From Neolentinus lepideus HHB14362 ss-1 (Eukaryota; Basidiomycota; Agaricomycetes; Gloeophyllales; Gloeophyllaceae), in NCBI GenBank assembly GCA_001632425.1, contig KV425649.1, positions 1-20,117 of the forward strand: a stretch of DNA of 20,117 bases. The letters are read 5' to 3'. Under the pieces are notes generated by a model. That model was not told where the DNA came from and made no database searches. It worked only from the letters and a program-made list of their open reading frames with translations. The translations under genes were made by a program, and so were the position numbers. Positions 9,930-19,578 of this stretch are shown piece after piece. The stretch's first letter is position 1, and each line of letters opens with the position of its first letter.

Positions 9930-11990
9930 ATGTCCCTCAACACATCAGAGTATTTCTCACTCACCAGCGATTCCTGGACAGGCTTCATTGCCGATGCGCA
10001 GAGTCGTCTCTCTGGTTCTCCCCGTCTCCTCATTCTTGCACTGTGCAATATCCCTCTGATTGCTGTTGCCTTGAATGTACTTTGGCAGTTGGTGAGAGAC
10101 AAGATGCATACCGTTATTCGGCTCTGACCAGTGTTATGGCAGATTGCTCCACGTGACCCCTCGCTCCCGCCAGTAGTCTTTCACTGGCTTCCTTTTATCG
10201 GCTCCGCGCCTTCCTATGGCAACGATCCTCTCAAGTTTTTCTTCGAATGCAGAGAGAAGGTGCGTTAAGAGGGTCTGCTTTCAAATTCGGGATTTATCAA
10301 GATCACGTGTTCTGTTTCTTCTATGCGCCCATAGTACGGCGAGGTTTTCACGTTTATCTTGTTTGGCCGCAAGGTTACCGTTACGCTGGGACCTAAGGGG
10401 AACAACTTCGTTTTGGGTGGAAAGTCGTTGTCGCTGTCTGCGGAGGATGCGTACACAGTAAGTTGGCGCGTGTTGTTCCATCTTATTTTGCCTGACAATA
10501 TTTGATTTTAGCACTTGACCACGCCCGTATTCGGCAAAGATGTTGTTTACGACGTGCCTAACGAAGTCTTCATGGAACAGAAGAAGTTTGTCAAAGTTGG
10601 ACTGTCCACAGAGAACCTTCGCGCGTACGTCGGCATGATCGATCAGGAGGTCCAGGAGTTCCTGCGCCGCGACGCATCTTTCCAAGTCTTCCAGAAGAAC
10701 GCAACGGAGGAATGGGGCTCATTTGATGTCCTGAAGGTTCTGTCTGAAATCACCATTTTGACGGCATCGAGAACGCTGCAAGGCAAGGAGATCCGGGACA
10801 GTCTTGATAAGCACTTTGCGGACCTGTTTTCTGACCTTGATGGAGGCTTCACCCCTATCAACTTCCTGTTCCCCAATCTTCCTCTCGAGAGCTACCGGAA
10901 ACGGGACGTTGCTCACGCAAAGATGAGCCAGTTCTACCAGGATATCTTGCGCAAGCGAAAGGAGACAGGTAGCGAGGTTCGTTGCCGAATGCTCCGCAAA
11001 TAGGGCCTAGCTAACGATCACACAATTAGTACGAGCACGACATGATGGCTGCCCTCATGAACCAAGCGTACCGGAATGGCCGGCCGCTTCCCGACCACGA
11101 AATCGCCCACATTATGATTGCTCTCCTGATGGCTGGCCAACATACCTCCTCTGCGACGGGATCGTGGACACTGCTCCATCTGGCTGAGAAGCCTGAGGTT
11201 GCGTAAGTCCATATTCCACCGCGTCGCTTTCATGGCAACTGAACATCGTCGTCTTCAGCGATGCCATCTATCGTGAACAAGTCGAACACTTTGGCTCCGG
11301 CGATGGACACTTCCGCACCATGACGTACGAGGATATCAAGAAGCTGCCCGTTCTGGACTCTATCATCCGCGAAACCCTCCGTCTGCACCCTCCTATCCAC
11401 AGTATCATGCGTAAGGTCCGCGAGGAGGTCATCGTTCCCCCCACATTGTCTGCGCCCTCTGAGAATCGGACGTTCGTCGTGCCCAAGGGCTACTACGTTC
11501 TTGCGTGCCCCGCCGTCGCCCAGGTTGATCCCCGCATCTGGAGGAACGCGGATACTTGGGATCCTACGCGGTGGAGTGACCCCGAGGGTGCTGCTGCCAA
11601 GGCCTTCACGGAGTACAACGATGAGCACGGTGAGAAGGTCGACTTTGGTTTTGGTCTTGTCAGCAAGGGCACAGATAGTCCCTACCAGCCATTTGGTGCT
11701 GGCCGGCATCGGTGCATTGGTGAACAGGTGTGTAGTCAACAATGAGGGACCTTCACGGAGTCGCTAATATCTGAGGAACAGTTCGCTTACCTGCAACTCG
11801 GAACCCTCATTGCTACGTTGATTCGGAGCCTTGAGTTTCGACTACCTGGACCTTTTCCAGCACACAACTACCACGTGAGTATCTTCGGTTATGCGTACGA
11901 ACACACCATTGACATTCATCCACCCAGACTATGATCACGCTCCCGAAAGACCCACGAATCGTCCAGTACAGACGACGGCACCACGACTAG
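9930..11990 (+). CDS. ERG11: Sterol (lanosterol/eburicol) 14-alpha-demethylase, cytochrome P450 CYP51
   Basis: Eight exons: 9930-10091, 10143-10259, 10335-10457, 10512-10976, 11030-11202, 11259-11727, 11782-11874 and 11928-11990. They total 1665 nt and 554 residues, with every intron GT-AG and 51-75 nt. It removes the 14-alpha methyl group of the sterol precursor in ergosterol synthesis and sits in the ER membrane through an N-terminal helix (~residues 31-54). P450 signatures are all present: the CYP51 B'/SRS1 block [17 protein letters not shown] (Y133 and Y147, equivalent to Y118 and Y132 of Candida), the I-helix AGQHTSSAT (324-332), ExxR (E385, R388), and the haem loop [12 protein letters not shown] with ligand Cys499. 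The C-terminal part ([13 protein letters not shown]) is typical. The start fits the expected fungal length and a following anchor. No frame damage is seen. The segment after Y147 reads DVPN where DCPN is common. Confidence 0.97.
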
Positions 11991-12346
11991 AAGATCTTAG
12001 GCATCGTTCTTGGCTTGGCTATCTTGTTTCACTATACGACCCCACGAGTTATTATTCATTCTGTCCTACCCCACCCATCTATTAAGCCAGATGCAGGAGG
12101 CTATCCGTACCTGTAATTCATAGATTGTCTGCGACAGAAAGTAGAGTATATAATCAGGAGCATGTTCATAGTAGTAGTAGAAGTACAACGGAATACTGGG
12201 GCTGACAAGCAGCTTTTTCTAATTTTCTAACGGGATTCTAAGCCGCATTGTCCCCACATGGATGGCTCGGGGAATGATGTACTGATGATGGGGTTCGCAC
12301 GGCCTGGTGAAACCTGGATTTGTGCCACTGCGAGTCTCCGAGAGCC
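11991..12346. other. Intergenic: CYP51 3' region and promoter of the C3HC zinc-finger gene
   Basis: This 356-bp stretch separates two co-oriented genes. A short AGTAGTAGTAG triplet run lies near 12168-12180. No gene, RNA or convincing terminator structure is seen. Confidence 0.5.
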
Positions 12347-14398
12347 ATGGATTCTTCAAGTATAACGTCGACGATCGTAAATACTCAGCAGACCAGCCAT
12401 GCCAACGAAATCAAGGTGTTGTCATTTGCACACACGCTAGGGCACCCACTAACAGACGTGTTCAGCGCAAACTCGAGGATGCCTTGCAAAGTTTGGATGA
12501 AGCTGTCGGACCCATCTCAAGTTCATCAATCCACCCTCCGCCTTCGAAAAGACCTCGCGTAGCCAGGTCTATCTACTCAACTCTAGCAAAGTACGGGATC
12601 AAGACCAAACACGACAGTCCGTCAGTCATGCCCTACCTTTTCGCACCGCGTCTGCAATATTGAACTTACCGCCCTCGGGTCCCGGTCGACTCCAAATCCT
12701 GTAGAACTTCTTCTATTGGCAAATCGGAGTCCCTGTCCAAAGCACCTCATCTTTCTGCGATCCTCTCCCGTGCCGCCACTCGTACTCGAAAAGCTCTGCC
12801 GTTTAGGTTCTCCTCTGATGACACTGCAATCCCTACATCCCCTTCATACGGCGAGTATCGACCGTCATCCACTCAATCTTTCATGTTACGGCTTGCGACG
12901 TATAAGCTGCCCACATACTCGAACAAGCCGAACGCAATTGATGCAGTCGCGGCTGCCAAGTGCGGATGGATAAACGACGGGAAGGAGCGACTCGTGTGCG
13001 CGATGTGCGATGCGTCGTGGGTGCTTGCGGGGCGGGACGGACTCTCTAGAGAAGCGGGTGCGTAGCGTTGGAGTGCATACGGTAGGTCCCGGTTGTCAAC
13101 GAAATGTTTGTAGCGAATACCCTGGTGGAGAAGCAACGCATCGGTCTGGTTCAGAACCATAAGGATGGGTGCCCATGGAAGACACGGCAGTGTGATAGTG
13201 CGTATATCAGCCGATGACGAGACACTTACTCTCAGCTTACTTGTGATAGACGCTGTGTATCGTATACCAATGAGATCGCCGGCTGCTATGGCGAGGGACC
13301 TCAAGGCCCGTGCGATCCAATTAAACCCTCTCCTTGAAGCTGTACAAGTCAAGCATCCTTTGGTGGGTTGACCTTGTGTCTCTTAACACATTGTCGTCTC
13401 ATTCGTTTGTTGATAGTCGTCCTCGCAAGTACACGCGCTGGTGTCTACAATTAGGTCGGTATCAAGCAAGCCACCAACACTAGACTTGGGTCTCGATGAA
13501 GACAGTGCATCTCATAGGCCCTCGCCCGAACAGTCACACGATGCTGTATCTGAGGCAGAATCGGAGCCCTCTGAAACGGCCATCCTGGCCTCCCTTTTTG
13601 GCTGGGAAATAGCCCCTCCTCCACCACCACCCTCCCGCCGCACGTCTTCATTCTCCCGCGTAAGCTCTACAGCATCGTCGAGAGCCGGGACGCCATCCCT
13701 CTGTAGCCCGCCGTCGGTGAGTGCGCTATGGGGCAGTGGCCGCGCACAGACACCTCCGATAATATCTCATCCCAAGAGGCTTGGCTCTCATTTGTCCAGC
13801 ACGTCTGGTTCAGCTGCGGGAGGCAAGCATGAGATGTTATTGCATTGTCCCCTCTGCCAACGTCGGGTGGGGTTGTGGGCGTTTACACCACAAGGTGAAG
13901 ACGAGCGGGCTACTACGCCATCGAGCACTTCCTCATCGCGGCCGGCAAGACCTCAGCGACAATTCGACCTGCTCTTGGAGCACAGGAACTACTGTCCCTA
14001 CGTGGTCAAGTCGAGTGTCGTCCCGGCCCTGCCTACCCAGATGCAGGGCATCAACGCGAACTTCGCATCGATGTCGCAGGGTGCTGTGGAGGGATGGAGA
14101 GCGGTGTTGCAGACCGTGTCGCGGCATGGGCTAGCAGAGCGGCGCCGGAGGAGGTCAGCTTTGACCCGGCAACGAACGTTGACTGGAAGTGAAGTCGGTG
14201 CAAGTTCGGGCGAAGCACTGCCTCAAGAGGGCGAAGGTGATTCGGACATGGTTATTGACAGCGTCGAGGCGATGGTTGCCGAGGTGAAGACTCGCGGGGT
14301 ACGTTCGTTCTACGCAGTTGCGTGATTAGCTAGTAGCTAAACTCACCTTCCGCTAGGGCAAAGACATCCTAAAATATGTAAAGGGATTACTTGGTTAG
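12347..14398 (+). CDS. C3HC/Rsm1 zinc-finger protein, NIPA/ZC3HC1 (Pml39) family
   Basis: Seven exons: 12347-12415, 12466-12620, 12705-13057, 13114-13197, 13250-13362, 13417-14298 and 14357-14398, giving 565 residues. All introns are GT-AG, 50-84 nt. The start has a good context (GAGCCATGG). Residues ~24-62 hold RKLEDALQSLDEAV and SIYSTLAKYGIKTK, typical of fungal members. Module 1 (zf-C3HC) runs ~132-228: LRLATYKLPTYSNKP, CGW, then C173-x2-C176 and H208-x3-C212-x-W. Module 2 (Rsm1) runs ~395-490: HCPLCQRRVGLW with C402-x2-C405 and H447-x3-C451. Long Ser/Pro-rich segments separate and follow them. The last 13 residues (GKDILKYVKGLLG) come from a tiny final exon. Family members (human ZC3HC1, yeast Pml39) are nuclear-basket proteins, and S. 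pombe Rsm1 acts in mRNA export. A nuclear-envelope role is therefore inferred. The exon 2/3 junction (donor GTCAGT) is the least certain. Confidence 0.9.
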
Positions 14399-14530
14399 CT
14401 GTTTCTTCATCCTTCATCGCAGTCGCGACGTTTGGCAATTGGTCCCATGTTACTATGTTCCGTAGCTGTACCTGAATCTCATGTTTCCAATATAATTGAG
14501 CTCTATGTTATAGATCTGATGTGATCTGTC

Positions 14531-14577
14531 GCCTAGAATATATAGTCGGCTGTAGCCGCGCATATATTGTTCTAGGC
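14531..14577. repeat. Imperfect hairpin between the zinc-finger and Bsd2 genes
   Basis: GCCTAGAA at 14531-14538 pairs perfectly with TTCTAGGC at 14570-14577. The inner part (TATATAGTCGGC against GCCGCGCATATATTG) pairs imperfectly around a TGTA loop. It lies 133 bp after the upstream stop codon and 88 bp before the next start codon. It could form in the 3' end of the zinc-finger transcript or be a small palindromic repeat; no function can be assigned. Confidence 0.5.
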
Positions 14578-14664
14578 TATACCCCTCACAAGTACTGTCC
14601 ATAGCCACCTCGGGCTGGCAACTGTCCGCCTACTATCTTCGCTCTCTGATTTAATTATCTATCC

Positions 14665-16090
14665 ATGCCCGGTGGGTACGCTCCTCTGCCTAATCTGCGT
14701 TCTGCGCCGGACGCGGAACGGGAGATGGACGACGCATTCGAGTCGGACGGTGAAGAAGACCAGAACTTGGCGGAGATCAGGCCGTTGACGAGCGGGTACA
14801 ACAATACGCACCATGCCTCTCACGCTGAGGACGATGGTACTAGTCATGATATCCTTAATGCTCCTGGAGGATATGACTTTGAGAGGGATTATGACTTCCC
14901 ACCGCCGGGATCGCCACCTGCACCTGCTGCGCGTGCGTTACCCAATGACCTCGGCAACACGAACGGGGTGATACCTACATCTGTGGTTCGGCCACCTCTT
15001 CCCCGCCAATCGTTCGTCAGGAGAGCTGTCGGTGCATTATTGCCCAGTCATTACATCCGTGTGCCTACGGAGCCAGGCTACGTTAGGCCAGTGGGAGCAG
15101 GGATCGAGAATGATGGGGTATTTGCGAACGTTGTTGCAAAACCATCTCGAGGTGTTGAGGTGCAAGGCGACGACGGGAATATGTATGTGGTCCCGGAAGA
15201 GGCACAAAAGGAGACTCCCCCCGTAAGCTGTTGTCCTCTCCATGATCCCCTCATACAAAGACACTAACGACGTCGACCCGTAGTCCTATGAAGCTGCACG
15301 TCTCGACGCAGCTCCTCCATACTGGGAGACCACTGTTCACGCCCCTGCTGCCCTCGATGGCTCCGACATGATTGTTAATGACCTGCCTACGGGATCTATG
15401 CTACAGTTCGCTGCTAACTTCTTCACTTCATTCTTCTTCCAGTTCCCTGGCTTCCTTCTCACGTACCTCCTGCATACAACACATGCAGCTAAGTTTGGCT
15501 CGCGAGCGGGGCTGGGTTTGACTCTCATTCAGTTTGGGTTTTACTCTCGTACTCAGAGGATGGAGATGGGGGACAGTGGGAGTGGCTCTGAGTCATTACT
15601 TCTGGGTCACGATTCAGAAGGGTGGTCGTCGGAGACCATCCCGGATGCAAGCAATGCTACCATGAGCATAGGCAATGCCACGATGCCCGACGACACGATA
15701 GTCTACAATGGGGCCTTCAGCAGCATACCTTCGAGAGACTGGCTTGCTTTCATTCTCATGACGCTAGGTTCGTGCCCTGACTGCTGCTTCCATTCTATTG
15801 ACTCACTGACTGCATCTTATCTGATAGGTTGGATGCTCCTATTGACGTCCACACTTGGTTTCTGGCGTGTGAAGCGGTGGGAGCGGTCCATCCGTTCAGC
15901 GTCTCAGCCGCAGGCTCTCACTCCTGACGAACTCGAGCACGACAGAGCTGTGCGGCAGAACTTGGAAAACGTATTCGGCATTCCGCTCGACCAACAGAAC
16001 GCCGAGGACCGTCAGCTCGCGATCAGCCCCGAGGCTCTTGCTGCTGAAGAGCGGTTAACGAGGGACTTGCGGCAGGCAGGTCTGTTGTAG
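14665..16090 (+). CDS. BSD2: Bsd2/NDFIP-like membrane adaptor for Nedd4-type ubiquitin ligase
   Basis: Three exons: 14665-15222, 15284-15767 and 15828-16090, giving 434 residues. The introns are 61 and 60 nt, the second splitting a Gly codon. Residues 1-215 are polar, acidic and Pro-rich (cytosolic). Then come MLQFAANFFTSFFFQFPGFL at ~225-249 (TM1), a TM2 with GLGLTLIQFGFY at ~257-273, and WLAFILMTLGWMLLLTSTLG at ~339-358 (TM3). The C-terminal tail is charged and helical. Three helices after a long N-tail, with the FFFQFPGFLLTYLLHTTHA block, mark the NEDD4/Bsd2 family. In yeast these bring Rsp5 to metal transporters and misfolded membrane proteins for vacuolar sorting. An APPYW at 196-200 is a near-PPxY, possibly the ligase-binding site. 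The TM2-TM3 loop is longer than usual by recall and holds two NAT sequons (N310, N317). Confidence 0.9.
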
Positions 16091-16526
16091 TCGATGTTTT
16101 GTTCTGTTCTGTTCTGTTCTGTTCAAGATTGATATCTCCTTATTGCAATATCAATTCGCATAATTTCGGATTCGAGCATATTATTTGATCATCATTTTTG
16201 GTTTATATCTGTTGTACGTGCCATGTCGCATCAGGTAGTATTGGACATGGAAGTGTAATCTAACCTCGTCGTCATGTTGGATTGAGTGTTTCGTGGGTAC
16301 TTCTTCATACCGGGATGCTTCGCGTATGTCCAAGCAACTTGCCCAGAGGCTAGGTCGTACATCTGCATGCGCCTTCACTGTTAGTGCTAAAATCTGGCCG
16401 CCATTACAACTACGGTTTTCGCGCTGATTAAATGTCTCGCTTTGTTCCACTAGCAAGGGCCCAGCGGCGCATCACCGTATACATGCGCTCACGACAATCT
16501 ATAGTCTGGCTTGTCCCTGCTTGACC
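16091..16526. other. Intergenic: Bsd2 3' region and HEN1 promoter
   Basis: This 436-bp stretch begins with a GTTCT microsatellite and is otherwise unremarkable. An open frame of 91 codons on the minus strand (16181-16456) has no recognisable protein features. No TATA element or RNA gene is obvious. Confidence 0.5.
16101..16124. repeat. GTTCT pentanucleotide microsatellite
   Basis: Four full and one partial copies of GTTCT run directly from 16101 to 16124, 10 bp after the Bsd2 stop codon and so probably in its 3' UTR. Such short arrays are prone to length variation between strains. Confidence 0.9.
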
Positions 16527-18106
16527 ATGGACTTCAACGACCTCTCGGACGAGCGGCCTGAATTGCGGGTGACTTTTTCACCAAACTTGTACCTTCAACG
16601 GAGAGGATGGGTACTCAATCAACTGAGGCACGAGCACGTAACGCAGGCGAGCACTACCCATCTATGTTCTGCACCATGAAACTGATGAATTATACAGGTA
16701 CTAGACGTCGGGTGCGGCGAAGGCGAACTCCTCGCATGTCTCTGCCAACCCGCACCGTGGCTGCCCCCGCCACCCGCGGACTCCCTCCCAGATGCCGCGT
16801 CCGGATCGATATACTCAGATCCCTCCACTAGCACTCGGCTATATTACTATCCTGTACCCAATACGCTACCTGACAAGATCGCAAATCTACATCCCTCGCA
16901 TCTCGCCGGCCTCGACGTCTCGCAGCTAGATCTCCAAATCGCGGTGGAAGGCACGGCGCCGCGGCCCGCCATGCATTGGCACGAGAATGTCCGATGGGAG
17001 CCGCTGAAGGTTGATATATGGAAAGGAGGACTGGAGGTAGGGAACGAGGAGTTCGTAGGCGTGGAGTGTATCGTGGCGATGGAAGTGTACGTGTGCATGC
17101 ATATGTATCTCCTGGATTCAAGTTGAACAGCGATGGTTATAGCGTAGAACATCTGAATGAAGATGTCTTACTCGAGTTCGCCCCCATCCTCCTAGGCGTA
17201 TACCATCCTCGGATCCTGCTAGTGACGACACCCAATTTCACATTCAACGCAAGATTCCATCCTCCTGACACTCCCGAATCACGGGTAGGTGGCTACCCAG
17301 ACCCCACGGGGAGGACAGACCGCATCTTTAGACACCACGATCACAAATTCGAGTGGACTGTTGACGAATTTAAGCAGTGGTGCACGAGCATCGCAGAAGA
17401 GTGGGGATATACGGTCGATGTTGATGGGGTAGGAAAGGCGGTCGAGCCAGATGAATGGGGGAGAGAAGAAAAGCTGGGATACGCGAGTCAAGTAGCAAAA
17501 TTCACACGCATAGAAGGCGAGGAGTGGCGTGCTCTGCGAGCGAGGGAGGCTAGAGAGGTTGCAAAGAGAGCTAGTCAGAAGACTAAGCACGAGCTCTTGA
17601 AGACACACCAGTACAACGCGCATCCCCAAACCCGCCAGCCCGTATCCCTCGATGAAATAGGAGAAGCAATCAAATCGAAGATGCAGGATTTCCGACGAGC
17701 TGTGGTGAGACTGGAAGAGCTCTGGTTCGAAAACGAGATCGCCGTCATGTGTGGTGGCTGGTTCGAGTTCTTGCTTGCAGCAGTCGAGCGGCATAAGGAT
17801 CTAGAATTGATGACGGAGGAGGGGGGAGGCCGAGCTGAATGGGAGGTTGAGCTTATCGGCGGGTTGAAGGAAGAGCCCGAGCCGTTGTGGGATCAACTCG
17901 AACAAGATGAGTGGGAGTCCGAAGAAACGGTCACGGAGAGCGGCACAGCTGAGGCGAGAGAAGATCCCGGTATTCCACCTGATTGGGGTGTGTCGTGGGG
18001 TGCTGGTGAGGCTACAGCTGCGGACACGGGACAGTCGGGATGGGGGAACGGGGACGGCTGGGGCAATGTAGAGGCGCGTACCGGTAGTAGCATAGGCTGG
18101 TCATAA
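16527..18106 (+). CDS. HEN1: HEN1-type small-RNA 3'-terminal 2'-O-methyltransferase with GW/WG-rich tail
   Basis: Three exons: 16527-16646, 16698-17086 and 17143-18106, giving 490 residues. HEN1 enzymes methylate the 2'-OH of the 3' nucleotide of small RNAs using S-adenosylmethionine, protecting them from tailing and decay. Residues 17-26 (TFSPNLYLQR) match the FxPP-QR lead, with Asn for the second Pro. VLDVGCGEGELL (41-52) is the SAM-binding loop. EVVEH (E169, E172, H173) is the HEN1-specific metal site and is completed only by splicing. TPNFTFNARF (199-208) and FRHHDHKFEW (232-241) supply the remaining active-site block, including a metal-binding His. After ~350 the protein is acidic, and residues 450-490 carry five Trp in GW/WG context (W451, W455, W470, W476, W489). 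No double-stranded-RNA-binding or La domain is present, unlike plant HEN1. Intron 1 seems to use a GC donor; the alternative GT donor at 16638 would delete three residues. Confidence 0.92.
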
Positions 18107-18272
18107 CATTCAAAGCACGGAAACGCATGCGTGATATCTCTGAATTAATGCAGAATATACAGAAATGCTACAAATGCTGACATCAAGGGTGAATTCCGTG
18201 TTAACGCATGTGACATACATGGTAGATGATGCCAGCCGGGAAAAACCAGTCTCTCCAAATCTCATTCCGCTT

Positions 18273-18594
18273 TCACTCTTCTGCTGCGAGATTCTTTGTA
18301 GGAGCTACGAGGCACGCTCAGTCCACATCACAGCACTAAAGTCGGACAACGACTCACCAATTAGTGGATGTACCTGAGCCATATAGGTGACCATCCACAC
18401 GAGATAGCAGCACGACAGCGTAAGCATCACGCTGGTCCGTATTAACCTGCAAACCCGGATCTGTCTTGCGTTGCATGGCAGTTGAAGGTATCCACTCACG
18501 TTTGATTAGGCCCTTTGGGTGTCGTAAACCACGTCACTGCCATCAATCCAAGGACAATAGCAAGGATGACCACAACAGGGAATGCCGACGACAT
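18273..18594 (-). CDS. VMA9: V-type proton ATPase subunit e (Vma9)
   Basis: Three exons on the minus strand, 18594-18500, 18446-18358 and 18304-18273, give 71 residues, the normal size for this tiny subunit. Both introns are 53 nt with GTGAGT donors. The start context is GCTACCATGTC. Two hydrophobic helices are visible: FPVVVILAIVLGLMAVTWF (5-23) and VMLTLSCCYLVWMVTYMAQV (38-57). They are joined by the conserved TPKGPNQT turn, and LIAPTKNLAAEE closes the chain. The AQVHPL motif is typical of the family. Vma9 is a membrane component of the V-ATPase Vo sector needed for assembly and vacuolar acidification. It converges on the HEN1 gene, with 166 bp between stop codons. Without splicing the frame would end after 64 codons in unrelated sequence, so the intron calls matter. 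Confidence 0.93.
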
Positions 18595-19043
18595 GGTAGC
18601 AACGGGGAGAGTATTACACTGCAGCAATACCATACGCGCCCATCTTGTCCAATACGACCCCCAAGATGGACAGTCCCACGAAAAAGCTGACTAAGCACGC
18701 GGCTGATTGGCTGCATGAGAAGAGCTGTCGCCGCTAAGTCCAGTTGCACCCACATGTAGGTTTGAGCTGTTTGTATTTCGACATTAGACACATGTCATAC
18801 CTTTAAGCTAGTGAAACTCGAGAAACCCAAAGTAACAACCATCACCCAATTAAAATATATTTGCTTTGATTTTACCCCAGATGTCAATGAAGCAGAGGAG
18901 GGAGGGGGGGGTTCCCGGCCACCACCCTTTGTAGATAAACCGTAAAGCTCATATAAAACTCTTTTACCCAACTCAAGACCCAATGGAAACATACCCATCT
19001 GGCGGGCAGGAGTGGCGCAATAGTTACAAGCACAAAAAGAAAG

Positions 19044-19119
19044 AAAAATATGCATACATTCGGAGTCGAACCTCCTGCATTGCTAAAACCGAACGAGTTA
19101 ACCACTACACTATATAGAA
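19044..19119 (-). pseudogene. Degenerate tRNA-like pol III unit (pseudo-tRNA or SINE head)
   Basis: On the minus strand, TAGTGTAGTGG (19112-19102) fits the box A consensus and GGTTCGACTCC (19072-19062) fits box B. The start-to-start distance is 40 nt, close to that of a tRNA gene. A T5 run (19048-19044), the usual pol III terminator, follows 13 nt after box B. Folding by hand fails, however: the acceptor halves do not pair, the anticodon stem is poor, and the T stem pairs only as GGAG/CTCC around a 6-nt loop. This fits a decayed tRNA or the 5' head of a tRNA-derived SINE better than a working tRNA. Confidence 0.5.
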
Positions 19120-19224
19120 CTTGTGGAATAAATGGAATTAATATAATATGATGCCCACTCGCACTCTGCTTAGTCAGCTTTTTCGTGGGATTGTCTTTCT
19201 TGGGCACCTAGACGTCCCACGGTA

Positions 19225-19305
19225 TGAGCCTAGTTAGGCTTGTCCATGGAACCGCCGGTGGAGCCTAACTAGGCTCAAAATTGCTCTGTGCTAACACCGG
19301 CGGTT
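19225..19305. repeat. Two interleaved perfect inverted repeats
   Basis: Repeat 1: TGAGCCTAGTTAGGCT at 19225-19240 is the exact reverse complement of 19262-19277. Each arm is itself a near palindrome (AGCCTA..TAGGCT). Repeat 2: AACCGCCGGTG at 19250-19260 is the exact reverse complement of CACCGGCGGTT at 19295-19305. Because the order is 1a-2a-1b-2b, the two stems cross as in a pseudoknot. It may be the end of a transposable element with sub-terminal repeats; no coding content is present. Confidence 0.8.
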
Positions 19306-19544
19306 GTACCGGGAGTACATAGGGACTTCATACAGGTAGGCTACAGTGTATCTAGTAGTACTATCTATATAGTACCCATACAGCTGCCGCCGACGTCGGG
19401 TGGGCGCTTCGGCCATTGCCGATATGCCTAAACGAGCAATCGACCGCCCTTCCCGCCCTTTCCGCCGTCGTAGATAGTAGCGAGCTGCAGCCCCCGCACT
19501 TACAGATAAAAATGCGCAATAAATGGCATTAAGTAGTGTACAAA

Positions 19545-19578
19545 AGCGCTTCCATATCTGGCAAGAGCGCTTCCATAT
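19545..19578 (+). repeat. Short direct repeat, 21-bp period
   Basis: AGCGCTTCCATAT occurs at 19545-19557 and again at 19566-19578. A second small repeat, GTGCCCGC, follows twice just downstream. Two copies only; function unknown. Confidence 0.8.

Noticed and set aside
16181..16456. 91-codon minus-strand open frame upstream of HEN1
   Set aside because: No hydrophobic, coiled or zinc-binding pattern and no resemblance to a known protein; likely chance.
17284..17319. Possible extra intron GTAGGT...CAG in HEN1 exon 3
   Set aside because: Removing it would delete YPDPTGRT, which fits the conserved sequence before FRHHDHKFEW.
9930..18594. A biosynthetic gene cluster centred on the P450
   Set aside because: The P450 is CYP51, a housekeeping sterol enzyme, and its neighbours have unrelated housekeeping roles.
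18795..19207. Hydrophobic minus-strand open frames near the tRNA-like unit
   Set aside because: They arise from T-rich sequence, overlap the tRNA-like unit and contain no family signature.
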